64,000 nucleotides of DNA, taken from positions 182,456 to 246,455 of the forward strand of contig JBBHKE010003201.1 in assembly GCA_037447655.1 (NCBI GenBank), written 5' to 3'. The position numbers were made by a program, and so were the translations under genes. Below the pieces are notes generated by a model. It was not told where the DNA came from and did no database searches. It saw only the letters and a list, made by a program, of their open reading frames with translations. Within the stretch, counting starts at the first letter, position 1. Every line of letters starts with the position of its first letter. Shown one piece after another: positions 22,880-33,072 of the stretch. Source of the DNA: Zygnema cylindricum. Lineage: Eukaryota > Streptophyta > Zygnematophyceae > Zygnematales > Zygnemataceae.

Positions 22880-23611
22880 CTACGGCGTATTGAGCTGCTT
22901 TGCAAACGTAAATTTGAGACCGTATGTTTGGGTAAGATGGCTTTGAATAAATTTCTTTGACTGGAAATGAAACTGTCCAACAAACTTCAGCACATCTTCG
23001 GCATTTGATATTAGATCGGGTAACGCTTCTTGCAAGGTCTCCATGCGGGCTCGTAAAGCGGGGACAGTTTTGCCTGGTTTAGGCTCAAAATTCATTAATT
23101 CGTTAACTTGGTCAGGATTTTGCATACTATACTCCTCTTGCAACAAATTAAACATTATGGCGAGAGGGTCTCGTAATGGGATAGTCATCCAGCGTCGTGC
23201 CGGGCCGATGGCTCGCGCTGCAATGGCATATTGTAGGGGAACCTCCGCCACAGCCAGGTAAAAAACATTGCCAAGCACATCTAAGACCTCGGAAATAACA
23301 CCTTGATAAGGAATTTCTGCTTGACCTAAGACCTCAGGCGTACCACCAAACTGTGGAGAATATTCAATCATCGCAAGTATGCCATCATACTTGCGGGAAT
23401 ATAAGGTAAGGGCGGACCAGCGAAGGTAACGCCCGAGATGGGAGAAAGCGACCCGCATGTCAAATCTATCTTGATAACGGAAAGCTAGATCTCGCATTTC
23501 AGTGTCGAATAACATTCGAAAATGAGATAAACTCATAGGTTCCTTCATTCCGGAAAAGCAAAATTGAAGTTTACTAGGAGTACCCTCCGATGTGGAGGCC
23601 ATCAAAAGCAA
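22880..23611 (-). pseudogene. Gypsy Gag core (retrotransposon gag-like)
   Basis: A 243-codon frame contains FNLLQEEYS, a run resembling the retrotransposon gag domain, and a C-terminal region ending FAKQLNTP shortly before the knuckle frame. Gag would form the particle. A serine-rich stretch at 23,694-23,909 may be its N-terminus in another frame. Identification rests on position and general resemblance. Confidence 0.55.
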
Positions 23612-23930
23612 TGAGTTATTCGAATTGAAAGCCAGAATCGGTGCTAACGGAGACCAAAAAGAAAAGAAATCTGAATCGACTTCCTTACCGTTATCAACCC
23701 TGTATAGATAGCGTGGAAAAAACGGATGTAAAAGATAAGAGAGTGGTTGAATCTGAACGATCAGAGGACGCTCTAGATTGAATTAAAAGACTTAACATCA
23801 AAGGAACTGAATTTGATAAATTCGATTGATTGAAATTTGATGAACGGAAAGTTCCACCACTACGTGTAGATCCATATGAGTGGTCAAGATTATCCCAATC
23901 AGTGGGCATAAAAAAGACTGAGATAACAAA

Positions 23931-24829
23931 CTAATCCGCTAATGGATACGCCCTACAAAGGTGCAGCGAATGCCAAACCATTCCACATATGTAGGCAACA
24001 ATCTCAAACAGTCTCTAACAAGGCCACGATGGCCAGATCTAGTCAAGAGGCTGCTTTTACCAAAACCTCTACCTTGCAAACGAGTGGGCAAGGCCTAAGG
24101 GCCAAATCTATAAAGGCAGAAAACTGTTAAACATGCACCCAAGTGCATATCTAAAGCTCCACAGGCAGAAAATAGTTTTATCTAAGGCCACCAACGGTTA
24201 AATCTAACAATAAAATTCCACGCCAAACAGACAACAAGAAAAACACAAGGCCCCTCACGGCAGATGGCAAGCATTGAAAGTGTGGACAGTGCAAATGCTC
24301 AATACAATTAGGTCCAGGTGGACCGAATCCACTCACGTACCCTCTAAACGATCAACAACTATCTTGACACGCGCTTGCACCCGCAAGGCATCGTGAACTT
24401 GCAAACCACTCTTATCAATCTGGTGATTGCCAAGGGTGAACTGCGATTGTTCGCTCCAACCAGAGTTTTGTAGAGCTCCCAAAAACGAATCAGCTCCACT
24501 ATCTCCACTCGTTGGTGAGGTATGTCACAATGTGATAGATCGATGTCTCCGATCTACAACGAGCTAGCAAGAAAACCCCAAATACCCAAATAAGTGTAGT
24601 ATATACTTGGCCGAAAACTGGCCAAGGAGATAATTATGTCAACTAACAAGTAAACAATAATTAAAATTGCAAAACTAGTTATAGATTGTTTTTTTTTAGT
24701 TTTTTCATTTTTTTCAAACAACCAAGTTCAACTTAGAAGGATATCCCAAAATGCAAGGATCTATTATCAGATCGCACAAACACACAAAAATAATGTAAAA
24801 TCTAAATTGAAGAAAATAGAGAAAAACTA
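23931..24829. other. Non-coding, probable gypsy 5' leader
   Basis: There are no convincing frames. Blocks such as GGCCAGATCTAGTCAAGAGG occur upstream (minus sense) of gag. A perfect palindrome GGTCCAGGTGGACC lies near 24,312. No primer-binding site was recognised. Confidence 0.35.
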
Positions 24830-25077
24830 ACAATTTTGAATTGCTGAGAATATAGAAAAACTGTCAATGTATAATTGCAAAAAATAGAATCACACTGACA
24901 GTGTCAAATTGCAAAAAATAGAGCAAGACTGACAATGCCAAATTACACGAAATAAAAAGTGCGCACAATTTTAAATTGTAAAACAATAGAAAAACAAAGT
25001 ATTTCAAATATCAAAACAATAGAAAAATGTGACAATTTCAAATTGCAAAACAATAGAAAAATGTCACAATTTGAAGA
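24830..25077. repeat. AT-rich imperfect tandem repeat
   Basis: Units of roughly 40-50 bp built on CAAATTGCAAAAAATAGA and GAAAAACTGACAAT recur at least five times with variation. Confidence 0.7.
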
Positions 25078-26260
25078 GCACGAGAATATTAAGCCAATGG
25101 ATAGCCACTAGGCTCTTTGGTCAGTTTATATTCCTTACAGGGGTTCAATAAATAAAAATTTAATGTAATATCACAACACACAAACTGAAAATATAGCAAA
25201 CAGCGAGCAAAATCTGAGACAACCAGATTTAGTCACACACAAAACATATAAAGAAAGCCAACCCCAATCCAGTATCACCCAATAAACCACAGAAGCAGAC
25301 CCTAAACTGTCCAATCACAATCCAAGGTTCAGCAACAGCCTGAGAAAGAAGAATGAGCAGTAATCTACTTGATATGATAAGAGAAAAAGTGAAGGGAAAC
25401 CGGTTAGGCCTCGACATGAGCCGCGTAGAATAAATTGCAATGCAGATTACAAAGAAAGGTGAGTGCAAGCTAGGTAGCAGAACGCTTAATGACCAGAAAA
25501 ATAGTCCCTAAAACTATCCTGACAATTTCACAAGAAAATTATAATAAAATCATAGGTCAAATCTTCCAAAAGAGAAAGAAAGAAATAATGAAAGCATGAA
25601 TTCATGTGCTCTTAGATTGTGAGCACAGAATTTACCTAAAATTCACTAAGCACAAAGTCTACAGTTGAGCGTCTAACTTACTGTACATGCATGCGTTCTA
25701 TGTAGTTGTCTGGGCCTAGTTTTGATTCTGGCCAATAGGCGACCAGAATCATATGCCTCGCGTTACAAAATCTACAGCCTAAGGATAAAAACCCTTCCTA
25801 CGCTACATAAGAATGCGTGAGACCTCTAAGGTTCCACGACTTAAAATAGACCAATCGCTTCGCTGTGCGCAGTTTGAATCTCGTTCGTCCGTTCTTCAGC
25901 GTCCTTGGCGGTCGTTAATGCGCGTTCGAATTCGCTCTGGTCTTGATATATTTCCAAGTTGGTGTTTCGGTTTGCCAATCGTACGTACGAAACTTAGACT
26001 TGTTCGCGTAAATTCCGGCGCCCAACGAATAGGCGTACGAACTTCAAAATGTTCGCGGGTTTCACGTCGCCTGACGACTTCGCGTACAGAATCCAATCGG
26101 TTCGCGGGTTTCACCGCGTCAACAAAAATATGTACGGTCTTGTCGCCACCGAAAAATACCAGAATACAAATTAGTGTGGCGTTGGTTTTTAACGACCGTT
26201 TCCATGCCATTTGAATGCGGTTAAATGCAGTATGATTTTGGCCGACGTGATACGACATGG
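25078..26260. repeat. Dispersed repeat family, copy D (longest)
   Basis: It combines the 'GATAGCCACTAGGCTC' block of copy A with the right-hand blocks of copies A and B, including GCGTTCTATGTAGTTG and TTCGCGGGTTTCACGTCGCC. It lies on the far side of the gypsy element from copies B and C, so an LTR origin is possible. No coding sequence is supported. Confidence 0.62.
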
Positions 26261-26671
26261 CACTCTTGTTACTCTGAAATTTAGTTTTAGGAAGATTTTA
26301 TTAGGAAAATTGCGATGGTTCGACCATCAAATTATCAAAACTGGGTTGAATTGGAAAACAGTTCACTACCAGTAAAGGCTAGAACTGGAAAACTAAAAGT
26401 ACGTACAAAAGTGTAAAAGCTAACCTACACTAAGGCCGCTTCTCCATCAGGCGCCGATAATAATCGTACAAAAACGTTTACCGGCACTAATATTTCGTTC
26501 ACTTCTCCATAATGTCTTGTCAACAATGAAATTTATTGCGTATGTGCTTTATTTCGATTAGTGCACGTAGGTTCTTCTTCGGACGGCGAACATAGTCAAA
26601 GATTCCAAAAGCAGAATATCTGAACATGTATCCGTACAGCCAGACGCAAAATTATATTACATGCATTTACA
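26261..26671. other. No gene recognised
   Basis: Unique-looking AT-rich sequence that ends at the Copia-4 target site. Confidence 0.4.
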
Positions 26672-26676
26672 ATTTG
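26672..26676. other. Target site duplication of Copia-4 (left)
   Basis: ATTTG, repeated exactly at 32,647-32,651 on the other side of the element. Confidence 0.85.
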
Positions 26677-27515
26677 TGTTGTTCTACAACCACCGGTGCA
26701 GGTGGAGGAGCAGCAGTAGTAGTAGAAGTAGACATGATACACTCTCAGAAGCTATCAAGAATCCTACCAAACAGCTGTTTTTAAGTGCTCACCAAATCTT
26801 ATACAAGCATCCAAATCTCACAAAACTCTATCAAGATATAGAATAACATAAACACTGACAACTCCCAAAGTTTCAGCACAATTGACCCAACAACACTCAA
26901 GATATAATACTCAGAACTTTCCCAAAAACTGTCTGCAGTTTTACTACTTGGAAGTCTGGATACATAAAAATGCTCTAAGTCCTAAGTCTTATACTTTCGG
27001 TGTTCTACCGCCGATAACAGTGTACCTGAGAGGTACGTCCAAAATCAACATACCTACTGAGATCTACGTGTCCTTGATCGTGCCAACCCAATCTATCATT
27101 GTACAGTCAATATTACTCGGAATCTAGATTAAGTGTTTGTACAAATACTTGTCGGCTAAGTCACTTGTGATACTCTTATGAATCTCGTCCGTTGACTAGA
27201 TTCATATCAATCGCAGCTGCGTTGTCCCGTACCGGATCACATTTACATCACCCGCGGTTGCGGTGTCCTGCACCGAATCATATCCAAGATAGTAGCAGCT
27301 GCGTTGTCCGTACGGATCTTATCCAACGTAACCGCAGCTGCGTTTGTCCTGTCTGTGTTGCAGCTTCGCTGCTGCGCTGCTCTGCTGCTGCGCTGCTGCG
27401 CAGCTCTGCTGTATAGCAGCTGCGCTGCTCTTCCATATAGCAGCTGCGCTGCTGTCTGTATAGTTGCTGCGCAGCTGCGCTGCTTTGAGACTGAAAGCTT
27501 TCCAAAAAGACAACA
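26677..27515 (-). repeat. 3' LTR of Copia-4
   Basis: It matches 31,809-32,646 along its length. The part near 27,290-27,490 is packed with overlapping GCAGCTGCGCTG and GCTGCGCAGC words, many containing the palindrome CAGCTG. Confidence 0.93.
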
Positions 27516-27526
27516 CTCCCCTAAAG
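27516..27526 (-). other. Polypurine tract of Copia-4
   Basis: Minus strand CTTTAGGGGAG lies directly before the 3' LTR. Confidence 0.75.
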
Positions 27527-27601
27527 CTTTAGAATCAGTATACCAGCGCAGCTGCGGTGATAAACTAGCGCAGTATCGCAGCATAGCAGTATAGCAATTA
27601 G

Positions 27602-30600
27602 CTATTCACTTAATCCCACTGCTTCCCTACAATACTTCAACTTAGGAGCAAGAAGAGCTTTAGTGAGCATATCTGCAATCATTTTTGCATCTGGCAAATA
27701 ACATAATTTAATCACTCTAGAGTACACTTTTTCTCTTACAAAGTGTAATCGTACATCCATGTGCTTGCTTTTGAAGTGATGACTCAGGTTAGAAGTAATG
27801 GCAATGGCAGCCTGGTTATCACACCAGATCACCTGCGGACCAACTTGCATGTATCCTAGTTCTTGTAACATGGATTTTACCCATAAGAGTTCTTTGAGGG
27901 TCGAGCTTGCTGCCATATATTCCGACTCCATTGTCGACTGTGCTGTCACCTTTTGAAGTTTGCTGCTCCAGCAGCAAGTACCGTTCTCAACTTGTAGAAC
28001 GAATCCCGTGGTAGATTTCCGGCTTCGCATATCGCCATAGCTTGCATCACTCCATGTTTGCAGCTTGACTTCTCCTCCGCCTAGAGTGAGTTTGAGATCT
28101 TTAGTTCCTGCCAAATATCTTAAGACTCTCTTTGCTGCATCCAGATCAGATTTTCTCGGATTTTCTAGGCTCCTACTCAGTACCCCGACTGCTGCAGCAA
28201 TGTCAGGACGGGTACAGTTCATGAAGTATATTAAGCTTCCCACTATCTGTCTATAAGGTATTATTGCCATAGGATTATTCTCCCCTGATTCTAAATACTC
28301 GCTAACAATAACACCTGGTTCTGTCTCTTCTCCCTCTAACTTCTGCCGAAACTCCATTGGAGTTAAACACCCTTTTGCCCCCCGCATTCCGTACTCATCT
28401 AACATGTTTCCAATAGCCTCTTTTTGAGTCAATTTTATTATTTTCTTATTTCTGTCCCTCTCTACCTGGATACCCAAAATATATTTTGCCTCACCGAGGT
28501 CTTTCATCTCGAACCGTGAGTTTAGAGCAGTTTTGATTTTGTTAATTTTAGCCATTGATTTGCTAATTAATAGCAAATCATCTACATATACCGCTATATA
28601 CACTATCCCATTTTCACCCTTTAGAACGTAGACAGAGTGATCAGAACTTATCCTTTGAAATCCTAGACTAGTCAAGAATTCATCAAGCTTTATATTCCAC
28701 TGTCTGGGGGCCTGTTTTAGGTCGTACAAAGATTTTAACAACTTGCATACTAAGTGCTCTTTTCCTGGTTCCACATACTTTTCAGGCTGCTGCATGTAAA
28801 TGGTCTCTTCTAGTTCTCCATGCAAAAAGGCCGTTTTTACATCCATCTGATGAATTTCCATATCTTCTATAGCAGCTAGGGACAGCAAAATCCAAACTGT
28901 TGGAAATCTTACAACCGGAGAAAATGTTTCTTCAAAATCGATTCCTTCCTTTTGATTGTACCCCTTCGCCACAAGTCTGGCCTTATAGCGTTCAATGGTG
29001 TTATCGGGATTTAACTTCACCTTGAATACCCATTTGCTGCCGATCGCTTTTCGGTTTGGAGGAAGGTCCACGAGCTCCCATGTTTGAGCCTCCATGATCG
29101 ACTTCATTTGGTCGTTTGCTGCCTCAATCCAGTGATTCCGCTCTGGTGATGAGAAGGCCTCTTGGATGGTCAAGGGCTCCCCGGAGACTGCTGAGTAGGC
29201 AAAGTGAGAGCTTGCTTGCAGGCGGCTGCTTGATCTTCTTCCCCCTGGAAATTCTGAGGCTGAGATCGTCGGATCCCGCGCATTGCGCTGATTGCGCTGA
29301 TTGCGCTGATTGCGCTGGTTGCGATCCGTGTGTTCGTGATTGCGCTGGTTGCGATCCGTGTCTAGCTGATTGCGCTGGTTGCGATCCGTGTGTTCGTGAT
29401 TGCGCTGGTTGCGTTCCGTGTGTATTGACTGCTCTTGGTCCGTCTGGACCCGAAGTTGGTGAAGGAGTTGGAGAGAGTCTGACGCCGGAGTCATTACCGG
29501 AGTTTGTGGAATCTGCGGGACAATTTCCTGCATGCAATCTAAGATGACATACTCCTGTACTTTTTGTTGCTTTTGCTGCTCTGTCATTTGAAATAAATCT
29601 ATGGAGTGTAGTTCATCCTTAACAATGATGTTTCTAGCTACAACTAGTTTCTGTCTTTCAAACACAAAGACTCTATAACCTTTCGAGTGATCATCATATC
29701 CTAACAGAATACCCGGTAATCCCTTCGGTTCCATTTTCCATCTATCTGTAGACGTAACCAATATAAAGCATTGACTACCAAAGACCATGAAATGGCTAAC
29801 ATCTGGTTTGCTACCTGTCCAGATTTCGTAAGGAGTTGTTTCTACCGATCTCGATCCTATCCTATTTTTAATATAAACTGCACAATTTAGAGCCTCAGCC
29901 CAGAATTTCGGATCCACATTTTTATCTGCGAGCATAGATCTAGAGCTTTCCGTGAGAAAACTATTCAGTCTTTCCGACACCCCATTTTGTTCCGGTGAAT
30001 ATGGAACAGTCAATAGATGACTAATGCCTTCCTCGAGTAAAAAAGTTTCAAACTCTTTTGATGTATATTCACCACCATTGTCAGATCTGAGCTGCAAAAT
30101 AGATGAATTATGAAGTTTTTCAGCCCATGCTTTATAGTGTGTGAAGTGACAAAACACTTCACTCTTCTCCTTCATGAAGTAAACTTTTGTAAACCTTGAG
30201 AAATCATACGTGAAGGTGACCATATATTTCATCCCTCCGGCAGAAGGAACCTTCGCCGGACCGAAGACATCCGAATGAATTTGTTGTAAAAGTTTCGTCG
30301 ACCGATGCTCAGACTCCTTAGGAAATGGCAATCTGTGGATTTTGCCTAAAGCGCAACCATCGCAAGTTTTGACCGGCCCATCTGTGATTGATACACCCTC
30401 TATCTTTCCATCAACAACCATATTCTTCAAACTATCATAATTAACATGGCCTAATCTTTTATGCCACAACTCATCTGAGTGCAAAACACCAGAGTACAAA
30501 ACATCATTCTCCTTTGTATTAGCCATATCCATGCGATACTTCTTGCTACTATCTCTAGTACCTGTAACCGCAACCTTGCCATTTTTGCTAACAACCTGCC

Positions 30601-31387
30601 GACCATTTTTCAAATTAACCTCAAAGCCTTTACTCTCTACCAACGACGTAGAAAACAAATTTTTCTTAAAGTCAAGCACAAATAAGACATTGTGAAGAGT
30701 CCTTTCAATTGCTTTTCCATCCACATCAACTAGCAAGGACACATCACCCATTGCACGAGTTTGGACACTCATTCCACAAGCATAATAAATATTTTTCTCC
30801 GGCGTGGCTTTCAGATTTTTGAAGATGGCCTTGTTCCAACACATATGCGCTGACGCTGCTGTATCCATAATCCATCCAGGGTCCTTTGCGCCTTCCATTG
30901 CTGCCGCCATAGCGAATAGATCCGTGTCGTCCTCCTCAGAAAATGTCAGAGTTTCGTCTTGGAGTGATGAAGAAGTTGAAAACAGTGCATTTCCACGAGG
31001 TGTAGGCCTCGTGAAGCTTTTGTAAAACTGACTTTGTTGCCATCCCGGCCTGTATAAACCGGAATCGTTAGCTTGTTTAAGTTTAGGACAGAATTTGTAT
31101 CCATGACCTCTCTCACTACAATAAAAACATTCATTGTTTGATTCTCTATTTCTCCCCAGATTAAACTGTCTGAATTGGGCAAACTGATTACTTTTCTGAT
31201 TAAATTGACCTTTCTTTCCAAATTCTGAATTAAAAGCCTCTACTTGCTCAATATTGGGGATGTTAGATGTAGCTTCCTCCTCTAATAAAATATTGATCGC
31301 TAACTGTAAAGTCGAGCTAGCTTTATCTTTCGGTTTGAGCATGTCAGATGCTCCTTTTATACTTCGAGGGAGACCCCGCATGAGCAA
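27602..31387 (-). CDS. Copia-4 pol polyprotein (gag C-terminus, protease, integrase, RT, RNase H)
   Basis: The open frame is 1,261 codons. It continues the gag frame after a single TAG, so its nominal first codon is not a real start. Residues: CCHC knuckle C87/C90/H95/C100; protease DTAAS at 175-179; integrase finger H309, H314, C342, C345; integrase catalytic D373, D436 and E472, with the spacing D35E; a repetitive Asn/Gln/Arg linker at 659-703; RT from about 780 with D849 and YVDD at 934-937; RNase H D1114, E1154 and D1190. All expected catalytic residues are present. Protease would cut the polyprotein, RT/RNase H copy the RNA and integrase insert the cDNA. Length and order fit a single-ORF Ty1/copia element. 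Expression would need readthrough of the upstream stop or a downstream start. Confidence 0.93.
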   Translation of the reverse strand: MLMRGLPRSIKGASDMLKPKDKASSTLQLAINILLEEEATSNIPNIEQVEAFNSEFGKKGQFNQKSNQFAQFRQFNLGRNRESNNECFYCSERGHGYKFCPKLKQANDSGLYRPGWQQSQFYKSFTRPTPRGNALFSTSSSLQDETLTFSEEDDTDLFAMAAAMEGAKDPGWIMDTAASAHMCWNKAIFKNLKATPEKNIYYACGMSVQTRAMGDVSLLVDVDGKAIERTLHNVLFVLDFKKNLFSTSLVESKGFEVNLKNGRQVVSKNGKVAVTGTRDSSKKYRMDMANTKENDVLYSGVLHSDELWHKRLGHVNYDSLKNMVVDGKIEGVSITDGPVKTCDGCALGKIHRLPFPKESEHRSTKLLQQIHSDVFGPAKVPSAGGMKYMVTFTYDFSRFTKVYFMKEKSEVFCHFTHYKAWAEKLHNSSILQLRSDNGGEYTSKEFETFLLEEGISHLLTVPYSPEQNGVSERLNSFLTESSRSMLADKNVDPKFWAEALNCAVYIKNRIGSRSVETTPYEIWTGSKPDVSHFMVFGSQCFILVTSTDRWKMEPKGLPGILLGYDDHSKGYRVFVFERQKLVVARNIIVKDELHSIDLFQMTEQQKQQKVQEYVILDCMQEIVPQIPQTPVMTPASDSLQLLHQLRVQTDQEQSIHTERNQRNHEHTDRNQRNQLDTDRNQRNHEHTDRNQRNQRNQRNQRNARDPTISASEFPGGRRSSSRLQASSHFAYSAVSGEPLTIQEAFSSPERNHWIEAANDQMKSIMEAQTWELVDLPPNRKAIGSKWVFKVKLNPDNTIERYKARLVAKGYNQKEGIDFEETFSPVVRFPTVWILLSLAAIEDMEIHQMDVKTAFLHGELEETIYMQQPEKYVEPGKEHLVCKLLKSLYDLKQAPRQWNIKLDEFLTSLGFQRISSDHSVYVLKGENGIVYIAVYVDDLLLISKSMAKINKIKTALNSRFEMKDLGEAKYILGIQVERDRNKKIIKLTQKEAIGNMLDEYGMRGAKGCLTPMEFRQKLEGEETEPGVIVSEYLESGENNPMAIIPYRQIVGSLIYFMNCTRPDIAAAVGVLSRSLENPRKSDLDAAKRVLRYLAGTKDLKLTLGGGEVKLQTWSDASYGDMRSRKSTTGFVLQVENGTCCWSSKLQKVTAQSTMESEYMAASSTLKELLWVKSMLQELGYMQVGPQVIWCDNQAAIAITSNLSHHFKSKHMDVRLHFVREKVYSRVIKLCYLPDAKMIADMLTKALLAPKLKYCREAVGLSE
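29281..29415 (-). repeat. In-frame minisatellite in the Copia-4 integrase-RT linker
   Basis: Repeats of 9 bp and 30 bp encode runs of RNQ and HTDRNQRN units at residues 659-703 of the pol frame. The frame stays open, so expansion has been in multiples of three. Confidence 0.85.
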
Positions 31388-31393
31388 TGCTGC

Positions 31394-31867
31394 CTATTGA
31401 AACTGAGGAAACACCCCACCGGCACAAGCATGTGCATCTACAAGAATACGAAATTTGTTAGAATATTCAGCCATTGTACCGCCAGTGTACTTATAGTCCC
31501 AAATTTTTTCAGCCAATAGAAGTTCTTCTTGAACATTAGCCTTTTCATAAACACTTTTAATGGATTTCCAGATATCAATTGCTTTTTTCTTTTTTATCCG
31601 AGACATAGCTAAGTCCTCAGATATACAAAATTTCAAAATAGAACGAGCCTGCGTATTTTTCTTAGACCATGACGGATCAGATTCATCCAAAGAACCATCC
31701 AATATATCCAAAAGATTGATATTTTCAAAATGTGTCTCCACCATATCCGCCCAGTAAACATACTTATCCCCGGAAAAGATAGGAATTCTTGATGACAGGC
31801 CCATAACTTGTTGTTCTACAACCACCGGTGCAGGTGGAGGAGCAGCAGTAGTAGTAGAAGTAGACAT
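31394..31867 (-). CDS. Copia-4 Gag N-terminal frame, ending at a premature TAG
   Basis: A 157-codon frame starts with an ATG at 31,867, inside the 5' LTR, and passes through the primer site (VMGLSSRIP). It contains LLLAEKIWDYKYTGGTMAEYSNKF, a gag UBN2-type region. It ends CAA TAG at 31,394-31,396, and the next codons continue directly into the pol frame. A second possible start is the ATG within the primer site. The stop looks like a single CAG-to-TAG change because Gln fits the family pattern. The following bases (GCA) do not fit the known CARYYA readthrough motif. Confidence 0.85.
   Translation of the reverse strand: MSTSTTTAAPPPAPVVVEQQVMGLSSRIPIFSGDKYVYWADMVETHFENINLLDILDGSLDESDPSWSKKNTQARSILKFCISEDLAMSRIKKKKAIDIWKSIKSVYEKANVQEELLLAEKIWDYKYTGGTMAEYSNKFRILVDAHACAGGVFPQFQ
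31798..31808 (-). other. Copia-4 primer-binding site (half-tRNA type)
   Basis: AGTTATGGGCC on the minus strand abuts the end of the 5' LTR. The GTTATGGGCC core is complementary to the initiator tRNA-Met anticodon region. The match is shorter than in Copia-3. Confidence 0.65.
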
Positions 31868-32646
31868 GATACACTCTCAGAAGCTATCAAGAATCCTACC
31901 AAACAGCTGTTCTTAAGTGCTCACCATTTCTTATACAAGCATCCAAATCTCACAAAACTCTATCAGAATATAGAGTAACATAAACACTGACAACTCCTAA
32001 AGTTTCAGCACAATTGACCCAACAACACTCAAGATAAATACTCAGAAGTTTCCCAAAAACTGTCTGCAGTTTTACTACTTGGAAGTCTGGATACATAAAA
32101 ATGCTCTAAGTCCTAAGTCTTATACTTTCGGTGTTCTACCGCCGATAACAGTGTACCAAAGAGGTACGTCCAAAATCAACACACCTACTAAGATCTACTT
32201 GTCCTTGATCGTGCCAACCCAATCTATCATTGTACAGTCAATATTACTCAGAATCTAGATTAAGTGTTTGTACAAATACTTGTCGGCTAAGTCACTTGTG
32301 ATACTCTTATGAATCTCGTCCGTTGACTAGATTCATATCAATCGCAGCTGCGTTGTCCCGTACCGGATCACATTTACATCACCCGCGGTTGCGGTGTCCT
32401 GCACCGAATCATATCCAAGATAGTAACAGCTGCGTTGTCCGTACGGATCTTATCCAACGTAACTGCAGCTGCGTTTGTCCTGTCTGTGTCGCAGCTTCGC
32501 AGCTGCGCTGCTCTGCTACTGCGCTGCTGCGCAGCTCTGCTGTATAGCAGCTGCGCTGCTCTTCCGTATAGCAGCTGCGCTGCTGTCTGTATAGTTGCTG
32601 CGCTGCTGCGCTGCTCTGAGACTGAAAGCTTTCCAAAAAGACAACA
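31809..32646 (-). repeat. 5' LTR of Copia-4
   Basis: 838 bp, TGTTG...CAACA ends. It contains the same CAGCTGCGCTG-rich region (about 32,420-32,620) as the other LTR. Confidence 0.93.
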
Positions 32647-32651
32647 ATTTG
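32647..32651. other. Target site duplication of Copia-4 (right)
   Basis: ATTTG, identical to 26,672-26,676. Confidence 0.85.
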
Positions 32652-33072
32652 TACATTTGTGATTTGTTATTTTTGTCGCTGTTTTGTCGTGGCGATGCGA
32701 ATTCCGGATGTCTACGAATGATGGAGGAGGTGTCACGGCACATTCTTTGACAAACATTTTCTCGTTGTTTTCGTTGGATTTGATTCCCGCTTGTCTCAAG
32801 GCGCGTCGAAAATGTTCGAAGGCGCGTGGTTCTAACGTAACCTTTCCACGCGTAAACATTCTAAACGTCCGGTGATAGGCTAGTGTCCTCCCTGAGGAGA
32901 GTAACCAATTATCAGACTGAGTGACCTTTTGCTTCGAAAATTCATAATCGCACGATCGACGTTGTCGCCCAAAAGTTTGGAAAATCTTGACAAATCCCCA
33001 ATAATCATGTTTTATTATTAAAAGAAAAAAACAGTACGGAAATGAGTTGGATATGTACTAAAATGTACTTTT
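32652..33072. other. Non-coding sequence between two copia elements
   Basis: No gene is supported. The last 60 bp contain CAGTACGG and GTACTTTT and resemble, together with 45,231 onward, an uninterrupted sequence near 57,060-57,125. Confidence 0.4.

Larger units (their letters stand above)
9990..23930 (-). mobile_element. Decayed Ty3/gypsy element, split by Copia-2 and a solo LTR
   Basis: On the minus strand, from right to left, recognisable pieces are gag-like (23.6-22.9 kb), a CCHC nucleocapsid (22.8-22.5 kb), aspartic protease (20.8-20.4 kb), an unknown segment (13.98-13.1 kb), RT (12.97-11.9 kb), RNase H (11.75-11.25 kb), integrase (10.95-10.49 kb) and the integrase C-terminus (10.25-10.0 kb). 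RT-RNase H-integrase order is Ty3/gypsy. Copia-2 on the opposite strand occupies 13,985-20,237, and a copia-type solo LTR occupies about 20,922-21,880. Every domain is interrupted. The LTRs were not securely identified; copies B/C and D of the dispersed repeat flank it on both sides and are candidates. Confidence 0.8.
26677..32646 (-). mobile_element. Copia-4: nearly intact Ty1/copia retrotransposon
   Basis: This 5,970 bp element has LTRs of 839 and 838 bp with TGTTG...CAACA ends, an exact 5 bp target duplication (ATTTG), a primer site, a polypurine tract and all catalytic domains. One gag-pol reading frame is broken by a single in-frame TAG. The LTRs differ at a modest number of visible sites, so the insertion is not brand new but is the youngest-looking autonomous element here. 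It is a different family from Copia-1/2/3 although the pol is related. Confidence 0.95.

Noticed and set aside
27304-27594. Cys/Ala/Ser-rich frames in the GCTGCG repeat
   Set aside because: Repeat composition in the Copia-4 LTR; present again in the other LTR with changes not typical of coding selection.
29116-29547. Cys/Asp-rich plus-strand frame of 143 codons
   Set aside because: Antisense shadow of the RNQ repeat in the Copia-4 polyprotein.
31394-31396. Copia-4 TAG as a programmed readthrough site
   Set aside because: The following codons (GCA GCA) do not match CARYYA, and a one-base change from CAG explains it more simply.
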